From Clostridia bacterium (GTDB taxonomy: Bacteria; Bacillota; Clostridia; UBA1212), in assembly GCA_017444825.1 (NCBI GenBank), contig JAFSVU010000055.1, positions 1 through 52,687 on the forward strand: DNA of 52,687 bases. Reading direction: 5' to 3'. Numbering within the stretch: position 1 is the stretch's first letter; every line of letters starts with the position of its first letter. A program made the position numbers and the translations under genes. Positions 8,937 through 17,075 of this stretch are shown here, piece after piece. A model generated the notes under the pieces. It did not search any database and was not told the DNA's origin. It saw only the letters and a program-made list of their open reading frames with translations.

Positions 8937-9920
8937 TCAAAGCATGGTCTTTCTGATCTCTTCACCGGAAAGAGGCGAGAGATATGCGGGCGCAATATCA
9001 AAAACGGTCTTGCACCCCGTGGACCCTTCCTTTGCCAGCCTTGCCACCGCACGGCAATACGCCAATATCGCGGAAGCCGTAAATTCGGGGTTTGAGTCAA
9101 GCTGCAGGTCATACTCGATGACGTGCCTGTTCTCGTGATCCTTTCCGGTCACGCCGGTCCTGATCACAAACCCGCCGTGGGGGATGCCCGCATGGTCCCG
9201 CTTCAGCTCCTCCATGGTTATGAAATGAACTGTTGTGTCGTAGTCCGCGAAGTAGTTCGGCATGGTCTTGATCTCTCTTTCGATCCTCTCAAGATCGGCC
9301 CCCTCCTCGGCCACCACGAAGCACTCTCTCGTGTGCATTTCTCTGGCAGTGAGCTCCGGCTGCTCGCCGCTTCTCACCTTCTCCAGCGCCTCAGGCACCG
9401 GGATCGTATACTGTCTGGCGTCTTTCACGCCTTCTATTCTTCTTATGGCATCCGAGTGGCCCTGGCTCACGCCCTTGCCCCAGAACGTGTAGTTCTTTCC
9501 GTTCGGCAATATGCAGCTTGAATAAAGTCTGTTCACCGAGAACATTCCCGGGTCCCAGCCCGCCGAGATCAGCGCCACGTGCCCCGTCTCCTTAGCCGCA
9601 TTGTCCACGTTCGCAAAATGCTGCGGTATCTTTTTATGGGTGTCAAAGCTGTCCACCACGTTGAAAAGCCTGGCGCATGCGGGAGTCTGCTCGGGCATAT
9701 CCGTGGCGCTTCCTCCGCAAATAACCAATACGTCGATCTTTCCCTGCCACTTCGCAAGGTCCGCCGCCGGCACCACCGGCACATTTTTCGACAATATCTT
9801 AACGTTCTCCGGCGCCCTCCTGGTAAAGACCGCCGCCAGCTCCATATCCTCATTATCGGCAATTCCGCACTCAACGCCTCTGCCGAGATTACCGTAACCA
9901 AGTATTCCTATTCTGATCAT
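8937..9920 (-). CDS. ddh: meso-diaminopimelate D-dehydrogenase
   Basis: The 327 residues match the usual length of Ddh. The N terminus MIRIGILGYGNLGRG is the Rossmann NADP-binding motif of this family, followed by AVFTRRAPE and the GGSATD and DSFDTH segments; the substrate domain includes SAGWDPGMFS, TFWGKGVSQGHSDA and a C-terminal KEGSTGCKTVFDIAPAYLSP. The enzyme makes meso-diaminopimelate from tetrahydrodipicolinate, NADPH and ammonia in one step, feeding lysine and peptidoglycan. The start at 9920 follows GGGGA by about 7 bases; the frame is open 29 codons further upstream but those residues do not fit the family. An extended -10 promoter lies about 85 bp upstream. Confidence 0.93.
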   Translation of the reverse strand: MIRIGILGYGNLGRGVECGIADNEDMELAAVFTRRAPENVKILSKNVPVVPAADLAKWQGKIDVLVICGGSATDMPEQTPACARLFNVVDSFDTHKKIPQHFANVDNAAKETGHVALISAGWDPGMFSVNRLYSSCILPNGKNYTFWGKGVSQGHSDAIRRIEGVKDARQYTIPVPEALEKVRSGEQPELTAREMHTRECFVVAEEGADLERIEREIKTMPNYFADYDTTVHFITMEELKRDHAGIPHGGFVIRTGVTGKDHENRHVIEYDLQLDSNPEFTASAILAYCRAVARLAKEGSTGCKTVFDIAPAYLSPLSGEEIRKTML

Positions 9921-10005
9921 GATGAGATCCCCGCTCTCTTTAAAGCAATTTCTTTCTGCATATCCGGCCCGACGCCAATGGACAAACCAAGGCAGATTAC
10001 AGGTC

Positions 10006-10014
10006 ATTATACCA
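10006..10014 (-). promoter_or_regulatory. Extended -10 promoter for ddh operon
   Basis: On the minus strand this reads TGGTATAAT, a perfect -10 hexamer with the upstream TGn extension. I see no good -35 at 17 bp, which is common for extended -10 promoters. Predicted transcription start is near 9999, giving a leader of about 80 nt before ddh that contains one copy of the CATTGGCG octamer. Confidence 0.6.
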
Positions 10015-10047
10015 TCTCACCACCCTTCTTTTCCACCTTTTTTATCA

Positions 10048-10234
10048 ACGTCTCGCACCTTGCATCTCGTCACTTGTTACCTTGAGCGGCACTCCCTCAA
10101 ACTATTACTTATTACCTGGGCGGCACCCCTTGAACTATTACTTATTACCTGGGCGGCACCCCTTGAACTATTACCTATTACTTATTACTTTGTCCGGCAC
10201 CGCTCACGTCTCGCACCTTGCATCTCGTCACTTG
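10048..10234. repeat. 29-bp direct repeat flanking locus-2 array
   Basis: A perfect 29-bp sequence beginning acgtctcgcaccttgcatct occurs at 10048-10076 and again at 10206-10234, flanking most of the 33-bp array. The second copy is followed by a small hairpin, CTTCAC-TTC-GTGAAG, at 10236-10250. A duplication of this size suggests array growth by recombination or slippage. Confidence 0.7.
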
Positions 10235-10342
10235 GCTTCACTTCGTGAAGAATCGCTCCTCGATGAAATGTGGTCGACGTGTGCCCCTCTTACCTTTTAC
10301 TTCTTACCTGTTACTTCTTACCTTGGGCGGCACCCCCTTTTG
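10077..10342. repeat. 33-bp intergenic repeat array, locus 2
   Basis: Four clear units carry the GCGGCACTCCC or GCGGCACCCC core, near 10086, 10121, 10153 and 10328, plus a diverged core near 10194. They are embedded in ttaccttttacttctt-type AT-rich filler. Unlike the other loci, this one lies between two divergent genes (ddh and the GH84 gene), between their promoters. No gene is supported in this stretch; the apparent ORFs here are the repeat read in frame. Confidence 0.75.
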
Positions 10343-10352
10343 CCGCAGCGCC

Positions 10353-10381
10353 TTGACTTTCCCCCAACTTTATTGGATAAT
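10353..10381 (+). promoter_or_regulatory. Promoter of the GH84 gene
   Basis: TTGACT at 10353-10358 and GATAAT at 10376-10381 are separated by exactly 17 bp, a good housekeeping-type promoter. It begins right after the last repeat unit. The ribosome binding site GAGGTGAT precedes the ATG at 10402. Confidence 0.65.
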
Positions 10382-10401
10382 CTCAAACGAGGTGATAATT
10401 A

Positions 10402-12903
10402 ATGAAACAAAACCTTTCAAAAATACTGATTTTAGGGATGATCTTTATGCTTTTACTAACTTCGTGCACCCCCGGGACCGATCCCGGCGCGACCTCCTCC
10501 CCTGAGACCGGAACCGACGACAGCCCCGCAGCGACCCAGGCTCCGTGGGAGGACTACGACAGCGACGATTACGTTGTCTCCGTTTATCCGAAGCCGGTGT
10601 CAATAACTGTCAGCGAAAACGAGACCGTGGACGGTTCTCTTCTTTCGCCCTTCGACAGGAGCTTTGACGACGTGTTTGCGCACTTTGGTTTCGATCTAAG
10701 TTTTGACGGCAGCGAAGGACTGCCTGTTGATATCAAAATCGATCCTTCCCTTGGCGAGGAGGAATACAAGCTCGTCACCTCAAAGAGCGGCGTCACCGTC
10801 ACGGCAAGCGGCAGGCGCGGCGTTTACACAGCCGTCTCCACTCTCCGCCAGCTCTGCAAGAAGGGCAGGATCGCTGTTTCGGAAGTCTCCGACAAACCCT
10901 CCGTGCCGATAAGAGGCGTTATCGAGGGGTTCTACGGGCAGGCATGGACCCACGCATTCAGACTCGATCTTTTCGATTTTATGGGCAAATACAAGCTCAA
11001 CGCATACATCTACGCGCCGAAGGACGACGCAAAGCACAGATCCCAGTGGAGGTCTCTCTACACCGAGGAAGAACTGAAACTGATGAAGGAGCTGGTGGAC
11101 CGCGCCACCGGCAACAACGTCCGCTTCATCTACGCCCTCTCCCCGGGTCTCGACATGAAATTCGGCAACGGCTACGAAAAGGACCTCGACAGCCTGTTTA
11201 AAAAGTGTGAATCGATGTATGACATTGGCGTGCGTGATTTCGCGATTCTCCTTGACGACATCCCCACCCTCGACGCCAATGGCCACGCAAAGCTCGTCAA
11301 TGACTTCCAGAACAAGTTCGTTAAGACCCACGAGGGCTGCTCCGATCTCATCATGATCACCACCGAGTACTGCGACGCGTTCATAACCTCCTACTCCAGC
11401 GAGATCGCACCGCTTATCCAGGAAGATATAAAGGTGATGTGGACCGGCGCAAGCGTCATACCCGACAAGATCAACGAAAAAACACTTAAGCGGGCCACGG
11501 AGCTCATGGGCAGAAAGCTCTTCATCTGGTGGAACTTCCCCGTGAACGACACCATGCCCAACAACCTCTTCCTCGGCCCCTGCGAAGGTTTGGGAAAGAA
11601 CATCAACGAGGCGATCAACGGTCTCGTGTCAAACCCAATGAACCAGGGCTACGCGTCCATGCTCCCTCTCCTGACCACAGCAGATTTTCTCTGGAATTCC
11701 GAGGGCTACGACAAGGACGAGTCTCTGGAAAGCGCCGTCCGGAAATACATGCCAAAGTGCTCCGATGCGCTCTATACTTTTGCGGACCTTTGCCGTGCCA
11801 CGTTGCTGAACGGAAGCAGATCGTCCCTCGAGTTTTCGACCGAGGTGAAGGATTTCACAAAGGGCAAGGACGGGGCCCTTGCAGCACTGAAGCCAAAGCT
11901 GGAAAAAGCAAAAGCCGACCTTGCGGAGCTGCGCGACAAAGGCGATGAGGCCTTTCTTAACGAGGTGTCCCGCTGGCTCACCAAGGCGGAGTATATGATC
12001 GATGCGGCGCTGAGCTACATTGGTTTTGAGGAGGCAGAAGACACTGAATCAAAAGTTACCTTTGCCCTGGAGTTTACCTCTCTTTACAGCAAAACGGTCA
12101 GGTCACAGGCCATCGTGAGCAATGACGTCCTGATGGCGTTCCTCGATGCCGCCAAGACGAAAATTGACGCTGTTTTAGGCGAAGCCGACGGGGAAGCGAT
12201 CCTGCCGGAGAGCGTTTCCACAAACATGCCGACGTACCTTGAATACGCCCCTGAAAATGCAATTGACGGCAGCACCTCGACCTATTTCTGGTCAAACGGC
12301 GCGCCGTCCTCGGGCAGCACATTTACGTATGATCTTGGGAGAGTCGCGGAGATCACCGGCGTGAAACTCACTATGGGCGCATCCGGCCACACGGACGACT
12401 ATATAAGAAAAGGCGTGATCGAGTATTCGTCCGACGGATCGAAATACACTAAGCTTTGCGACCTAAGCGGCCGCGTGGTCTCGAGCGACGTGGAATTCAC
12501 CGCAAGATACGTAAGGGTCCGCTGTACCGCCGGCCAGACAAACTGGGCGATCATTGCCGAGTTCGACGTCTCAAGAAAGATGCTGGTTCCCGACGGCACC
12601 ACCTTCGACGGAAACAAGGCCCTCGATCTCACGTGTCTCTTCGACCGCAGTCTGTTTACGGGGCTTGACTCGAAGAAAGCGGCCCTGGGCGGGAAGACTC
12701 TCACCCTGGACGTGTCGAAGCACTCCTCCGCAGAGCTTTTCTTTACCGAGACAGGCTCGGTGACGATATCCGTCACGGACGAAAGCGGGGAGACAAAAAC
12801 CGAGGACGTTTCAAATCACACTACCGTGAGCCTGACGGGAAAGACCACGCTTTCGGTCAAGTTCGGCGGCACCTTCTACCTTGCGGAAATTATACTGAAT
12901 TAG
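10402..12903 (+). CDS. GH84 beta-N-acetylglucosaminidase lipoprotein
   Basis: The 833 residues begin with a lipoprotein signal peptide (lipobox LTSC, C22). A GH20b-like alpha/beta domain (about 55-165) is followed by the GH84 TIM barrel from RGVIEGFYGQAW (171-182). The catalytic Asp pair D285-D286 lies in AILLDDI, as in clostridial NagJ and human O-GlcNAcase, which use substrate-assisted catalysis. A helical region follows the barrel, then an F5/8-type C (CBM32-like) domain at about 605-725 and a final beta domain. It would remove terminal GlcNAc from host mucins or glycoproteins at the cell surface. Its 3' end overlaps the convergent GH2 gene by 14 bp. Confidence 0.92.
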   Translation: MKQNLSKILILGMIFMLLLTSCTPGTDPGATSSPETGTDDSPAATQAPWEDYDSDDYVVSVYPKPVSITVSENETVDGSLLSPFDRSFDDVFAHFGFDLSFDGSEGLPVDIKIDPSLGEEEYKLVTSKSGVTVTASGRRGVYTAVSTLRQLCKKGRIAVSEVSDKPSVPIRGVIEGFYGQAWTHAFRLDLFDFMGKYKLNAYIYAPKDDAKHRSQWRSLYTEEELKLMKELVDRATGNNVRFIYALSPGLDMKFGNGYEKDLDSLFKKCESMYDIGVRDFAILLDDIPTLDANGHAKLVNDFQNKFVKTHEGCSDLIMITTEYCDAFITSYSSEIAPLIQEDIKVMWTGASVIPDKINEKTLKRATELMGRKLFIWWNFPVNDTMPNNLFLGPCEGLGKNINEAINGLVSNPMNQGYASMLPLLTTADFLWNSEGYDKDESLESAVRKYMPKCSDALYTFADLCRATLLNGSRSSLEFSTEVKDFTKGKDGALAALKPKLEKAKADLAELRDKGDEAFLNEVSRWLTKAEYMIDAALSYIGFEEAEDTESKVTFALEFTSLYSKTVRSQAIVSNDVLMAFLDAAKTKIDAVLGEADGEAILPESVSTNMPTYLEYAPENAIDGSTSTYFWSNGAPSSGSTFTYDLGRVAEITGVKLTMGASGHTDDYIRKGVIEYSSDGSKYTKLCDLSGRVVSSDVEFTARYVRVRCTAGQTNWAIIAEFDVSRKMLVPDGTTFDGNKALDLTCLFDRSLFTGLDSKKAALGGKTLTLDVSKHSSAELFFTETGSVTISVTDESGETKTEDVSNHTTVSLTGKTTLSVKFGGTFYLAEIILN

Positions 12904-15900
12904 GTTTTTTACGCTTTAAAAGCACAAGGCACGCGCCAGCGAGCATCGGCACCGCAAGCACTGAAACCGTTGTTCCGTTGCACCCCTTGTTGCATCCCGA
13001 AACCTCGTCCTTGAAGTCTCCAACCTCTACCACACAGCAGTCAATGTATTTCCCGCCGGTGGTCTTGACGGTTATTATCGTCTCGCCGTCCGCAATTGCG
13101 GTGAGGTTTCCGCCCTGGTCCACCGTCGCCACAGTCTCGTCGGAGCTTGACCATACGAGGGCGACATTGGCGTCGACGTTCACAAAGTTTACTTTGAGCT
13201 TGGTTTCGGTGCCCGGCCTCACGCGGTGGCTTGACTTTTCAAGGCTTATCTCGCTGATGAAACTTCCTTCGTAAAGAGCTTTTACGGTCGCGGCGGCACT
13301 GCTCGTCTTAACGATAGTGAGCTCGTCAAATTCACCGTCGCAGGCAAACTGACCGCCCTGAAGAGAGCCCAGAATAAGCTCGAAATTCCTCGGCGCGACA
13401 TCGTTTTTGATCGTGACCCGGCCCGCCTTCTCGCCGTTGATCCAGCATATGACGTCCGCGCCGTTGCCGGTGAAGCAGAAGTGGGTCCACTTGCCTGCAT
13501 ACTTTTTCAGGTTCACGCCGAAGGAGCTGTCGCAGATGTCGGGGCAGAAGAGCTTGAGTTCCCCTTCGTTTGCGTAAAATTCGAAATGTCCGGTGATCTT
13601 GTTTCCCTTGGCGAGGAGAACCTTGAACCCGTCAAAGGTGCCCCCCTTGAACCAGAATGAGTAGACCGTATCCTTGAGCGTCAGGTCTGTCTCGGTGAGC
13701 ACGATGTCTTCTCTTCCGGGAACTATCGCCGCGCCGGATCTGCCCTCCGTGTATTTTGCGCCGGAGGCATTGCCGTCAATGGTGTGGTAGTTTGATCCGT
13801 CGTGAAGGACCGCGGACTTGTCGTCGAATGACCAGTAGCCCACCAGCTTATTGTCCAACTTAAAACAGCTCCGAAGAGCCCTGTTGCCCTTAGCCGAGGT
13901 ATCCTTCACACCGAAGACCGTAAGAGTGCGCCCCGCAAGGCCCCCCTCGAGCCCCTCAAGCTTCAGCTCCACCGTAATACCGTCGTCAAGAGGCGTCGCG
14001 CTGACCACCTTGCCCCCAAGGTTCAGCACGTAATATGCGGTGTTGGCGGCGGACTCTTTGTCCACTTTCCTGTTAAACGTCACAGTCGCGGAATCTGTTC
14101 CGTTCATCTCAAGAGACACCGCGTAGGGCGAATTCTCGTCGTTCAGCGTCTTGCATTTTACCGCCTTGGTTTTGTCCGATTTGTTGCCCGCCTTGTCCAC
14201 GGCAACGATCTGAAACTCGTACTCCGTGACCTCTTTAAGGTCTGTTACCGCGTACTGCGTCGCATTGTTTTTGATATAACCAATGAACTCGCCGTCCACG
14301 TAGAGCTCGTAGTAACGGAGAGTGGAGGGATCTTTTGGCTTGTCCCATGTAAGAACGACCGTGTCGTAGCTTTCCGCAGTCGCTTTTAAGTTCTTTGGCG
14401 TGGCCGGAGGGGCATATTCGCCGCTCTTGCCGAGGGTATTGAAACCCTCAACGGATGTGACGGTGCCCGCCTTGATCTCGACGGTGTATTCCTCACCCGG
14501 CTCAAGCCAGAAGTAGTTGTCGGAGGGCCTGAAGGTGTCGGAATTTCCGCCGCCTAAGAGATACACGCCCACCGCCGGAATATCGCTGTTGTTCTTAAGC
14601 GTCACGGAGGAGCCGCTGATATTACAGCTGACGTCCGCCGCAGGTATGGCGAAGAGACATCCGGGATCCTTGCCGGAGTTCATGAACATGTAGTTCCGGG
14701 CCACGAATTTTCCGTCCTTATAAAGGGACGTGACCAGAAAGAGAGGAGCGGTATTGGTTTGTTCCTCGGTGAGGGTAAAGTGCCCCACCTCTTTTGTCAT
14801 TTCTATGCTTCCGCTGCCCGTGAACCTTTCCTCTTTGACCACCGTGAGGCTGCTGTTGTAGGCCTTTACCACGACCTCCCAGTTCGAACCGGAAAGAGCG
14901 TCCGCGTCGTCCAGCACTACCACGGGGAAGTCCACCGTTTTGTCGGATTTGTTGTAGGTATCGTAGCGGTCCGCCTTGAGACCCGCGGTCAGAGGCGCAT
15001 ATGCATCCTGCAAAAACCAATAGGCCATCTTCGGGGAACCATAATAATCAACGATGGCCCAGGAGGCCCCGGGATAAACGTCGTTGAACTTGTACACCAT
15101 CACCATGGACTGTGTCGGGAAGTTGACTCTGGAGTTGAAGGCCGAGAAGTAGTCCGCCATGGTCTGGGCGATCTGACTGCCCTTTACAAGGCTCTCGAGG
15201 CTGTCCACCTCCACAAACTGTGAAGCATAGTGGATGAACGTGTCTATATCGTATCCGTAGGGCGTCTGCTGCCAGCCCTTCATACCGTTGAAGGTGGCGG
15301 TATGGTAGGCGATGGTGCCCTCAGGATCTATCGGCCACTGCTCCATCTCCTCTTTTGTCGCATATTTGGCAATGGAATCCAGGTTCATCATCGCATCGAG
15401 GCCGTACTCGTGGAGATTGCTGGTCCAGTTGTAGTAGAGCTCCGCATAGTTCTCCGGGTCCTCGCCGCCCCAGTGGATGTGGTTGTGGCTGATGCCATTG
15501 GCGCCGACGCCGCCGTCCTGACGCCAGAAATCCCTGGTGCCGTCATATTTGTACGTCAGTGTGCCGATGAGGTTAGTCATCTCATCCGTGGGGATCGCCT
15601 CGCCCTCATTGCCGCCGCCGTAGACCATAAGGCTCGCGCGGTTCCTGATGCGCTTGGTGTTCAGTATTACGGTCTCCATCAGGACGTCCCTGGGCTGGGT
15701 CTTCTGGCTGTCCCAGCAGCAGGGCCATTCCTGGTAGACCATGATGCCGTATTCGTCGCAAAGGTCGTAGTAATTGTCGGTCTCGACCATGCCGCCGCCC
15801 CAGGAGCGGAACACGTTGAGTCCCTGGTCATAAGCCCTGCAGAGGATCCTGTCGTAGTCCTCCCGGGTGAAGTTCATTGTCGCGTCAATGGTGCACCAGT

Positions 15901-17056
15901 TGGCGCCCTTGAGAAAAACAGTCTTACCGTTTATAACCGCTGTGCGGTTGTAGTATCCCGGGGATTCCTTTCTGGGGCCCGACGTAAGCTTGAGGGTCCT
16001 GACGCCAAAGTCCGACTTTGCGTATGAGCGGCCACCCGAAGGATCCACAAACAGCGTCTCAAGCGTGTAAAGATTCTGCTCTCCGTATCCGTTGGGCCAC
16101 CAGAGCTTGAAGGTGGGAAGGTCGAAACGCAGCCTTACGTTTCTGTCCCCGGAAAATGAGGAAGCCTTGAGATCGTATTTAAACGAATAAGTGTCGCCGT
16201 TGAAATTTTTCGGAGAAATAGTGCAGTAGATGGTGCCGCCGATCCTCTTGTTGGCGAGTGTCAGGTCGTTGATGTCAATGGACATGTCCATCGTGCCCGT
16301 TTCGTGGGAGACAGTTGTTATAAACGGGTGGTCCAGGACCGCGCTTGACCTGTCTTCAATGCGCACCGAATTCCAGATCCCTATTGGCGGGAGGTCTGCG
16401 TAGTGCCACGCGTAGGAGCAGTTGAAAACCACCGTCCTGGTGTAGTCGATGACCGCCTTAAGCTGGACGACCAGCTCATTCTCGCCTTTTTTGATATAGT
16501 CCGACACGTCAATGTAAGGCCCGCCGAACATTCCCTGGTGGCTGCCCACCTTGGTTCCGTTGACGTATGCCTCCATGCGGTCCGCGACGCCGTCAAAGCA
16601 GAGGTAGACGTTTTTACCGCTTCCGCTGTAATTGAAAACCTTCCGGAAATACCAGGTGCGGGTGCCGAGGGCCTTTGCCTCCGCGTCGTTCCTTCCCACG
16701 GTGGGGTCCGGGATCTCGCCGATCTTAAAGAGCGCGCTGCTGAGACTCGACGGAACGCTCACGGTATACGCATTTTTCCAGCTGTTTTTCGTGCTTGTCA
16801 TCGCCCAGTCGTCGCCGTCAAGGAGAAGGCTGTATCCGCATGACGGGCCGGCCCCGGCAGCCTCGTTGGGCCCCTTGTTCACCGAAATGATCTCCGGCTC
16901 CTTGTCCATTGGCGAATCCGTCTCCATGGTACTCATCCGCTCCGCATCCGCCATGCTCCGGGCATACGAAACCAATACACCAAGTCCCAGAACACCTGCC
17001 GCAATGCACACCGTTAACAAAATAACCAACAGCTTTTTAGAATGACGTCCAACCAT
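12890..17056 (-). CDS. Surface-anchored GH2 glycoside hydrolase with FN3, LamG and Ig-like domains
   Basis: About 1,388 residues. I chose the ATG at 17056, which follows CGGAGCGG; the frame also opens at a TTG 14 codons earlier. An N-terminal hydrophobic helix is followed by the GH2 sugar-binding jelly roll, an Ig-like domain and a TIM barrel of the mannosidase/exo-glucosaminidase branch (LNVFRSWGGGMVETDNYYDL; acid/base Glu in YGGGNEGE). The residue expected as nucleophile (SEFG-like) reads SQF here, so activity needs care. Beyond the barrel lie an FN3 domain, a Big_5-like domain, a LamG domain, a Big_2 Ig-like domain and a C-terminal Cys-containing anchor (GCNKGCNG, hydrophobic helix, KRKK). 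It is probably co-transcribed with the upstream LamG gene and acts on host or dietary glycans outside the cell. Confidence 0.85.
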   Translation of the reverse strand: MVGRHSKKLLVILLTVCIAAGVLGLGVLVSYARSMADAERMSTMETDSPMDKEPEIISVNKGPNEAAGAGPSCGYSLLLDGDDWAMTSTKNSWKNAYTVSVPSSLSSALFKIGEIPDPTVGRNDAEAKALGTRTWYFRKVFNYSGSGKNVYLCFDGVADRMEAYVNGTKVGSHQGMFGGPYIDVSDYIKKGENELVVQLKAVIDYTRTVVFNCSYAWHYADLPPIGIWNSVRIEDRSSAVLDHPFITTVSHETGTMDMSIDINDLTLANKRIGGTIYCTISPKNFNGDTYSFKYDLKASSFSGDRNVRLRFDLPTFKLWWPNGYGEQNLYTLETLFVDPSGGRSYAKSDFGVRTLKLTSGPRKESPGYYNRTAVINGKTVFLKGANWCTIDATMNFTREDYDRILCRAYDQGLNVFRSWGGGMVETDNYYDLCDEYGIMVYQEWPCCWDSQKTQPRDVLMETVILNTKRIRNRASLMVYGGGNEGEAIPTDEMTNLIGTLTYKYDGTRDFWRQDGGVGANGISHNHIHWGGEDPENYAELYYNWTSNLHEYGLDAMMNLDSIAKYATKEEMEQWPIDPEGTIAYHTATFNGMKGWQQTPYGYDIDTFIHYASQFVEVDSLESLVKGSQIAQTMADYFSAFNSRVNFPTQSMVMVYKFNDVYPGASWAIVDYYGSPKMAYWFLQDAYAPLTAGLKADRYDTYNKSDKTVDFPVVVLDDADALSGSNWEVVVKAYNSSLTVVKEERFTGSGSIEMTKEVGHFTLTEEQTNTAPLFLVTSLYKDGKFVARNYMFMNSGKDPGCLFAIPAADVSCNISGSSVTLKNNSDIPAVGVYLLGGGNSDTFRPSDNYFWLEPGEEYTVEIKAGTVTSVEGFNTLGKSGEYAPPATPKNLKATAESYDTVVLTWDKPKDPSTLRYYELYVDGEFIGYIKNNATQYAVTDLKEVTEYEFQIVAVDKAGNKSDKTKAVKCKTLNDENSPYAVSLEMNGTDSATVTFNRKVDKESAANTAYYVLNLGGKVVSATPLDDGITVELKLEGLEGGLAGRTLTVFGVKDTSAKGNRALRSCFKLDNKLVGYWSFDDKSAVLHDGSNYHTIDGNASGAKYTEGRSGAAIVPGREDIVLTETDLTLKDTVYSFWFKGGTFDGFKVLLAKGNKITGHFEFYANEGELKLFCPDICDSSFGVNLKKYAGKWTHFCFTGNGADVICWINGEKAGRVTIKNDVAPRNFELILGSLQGGQFACDGEFDELTIVKTSSAAATVKALYEGSFISEISLEKSSHRVRPGTETKLKVNFVNVDANVALVWSSSDETVATVDQGGNLTAIADGETIITVKTTGGKYIDCCVVEVGDFKDEVSGCNKGCNGTTVSVLAVPMLAGACLVLLKRKKPNSV

Positions 17057-17075
17057 TTCGCCGCTCCGTTTCTTT

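Noticed and set aside
9921-10007. N-terminal extension of ddh to 10007
   Set aside because: The extra 29 residues precede a textbook Rossmann start and overlap the predicted promoter; GGGGA supports the start at 9920.
10082-10402. ORF with an 11-residue periodic peptide (PLNYYLLPGRH type)
   Set aside because: It is the 33-bp DNA repeat read in frame; no ribosome binding site, and it crosses two promoters.
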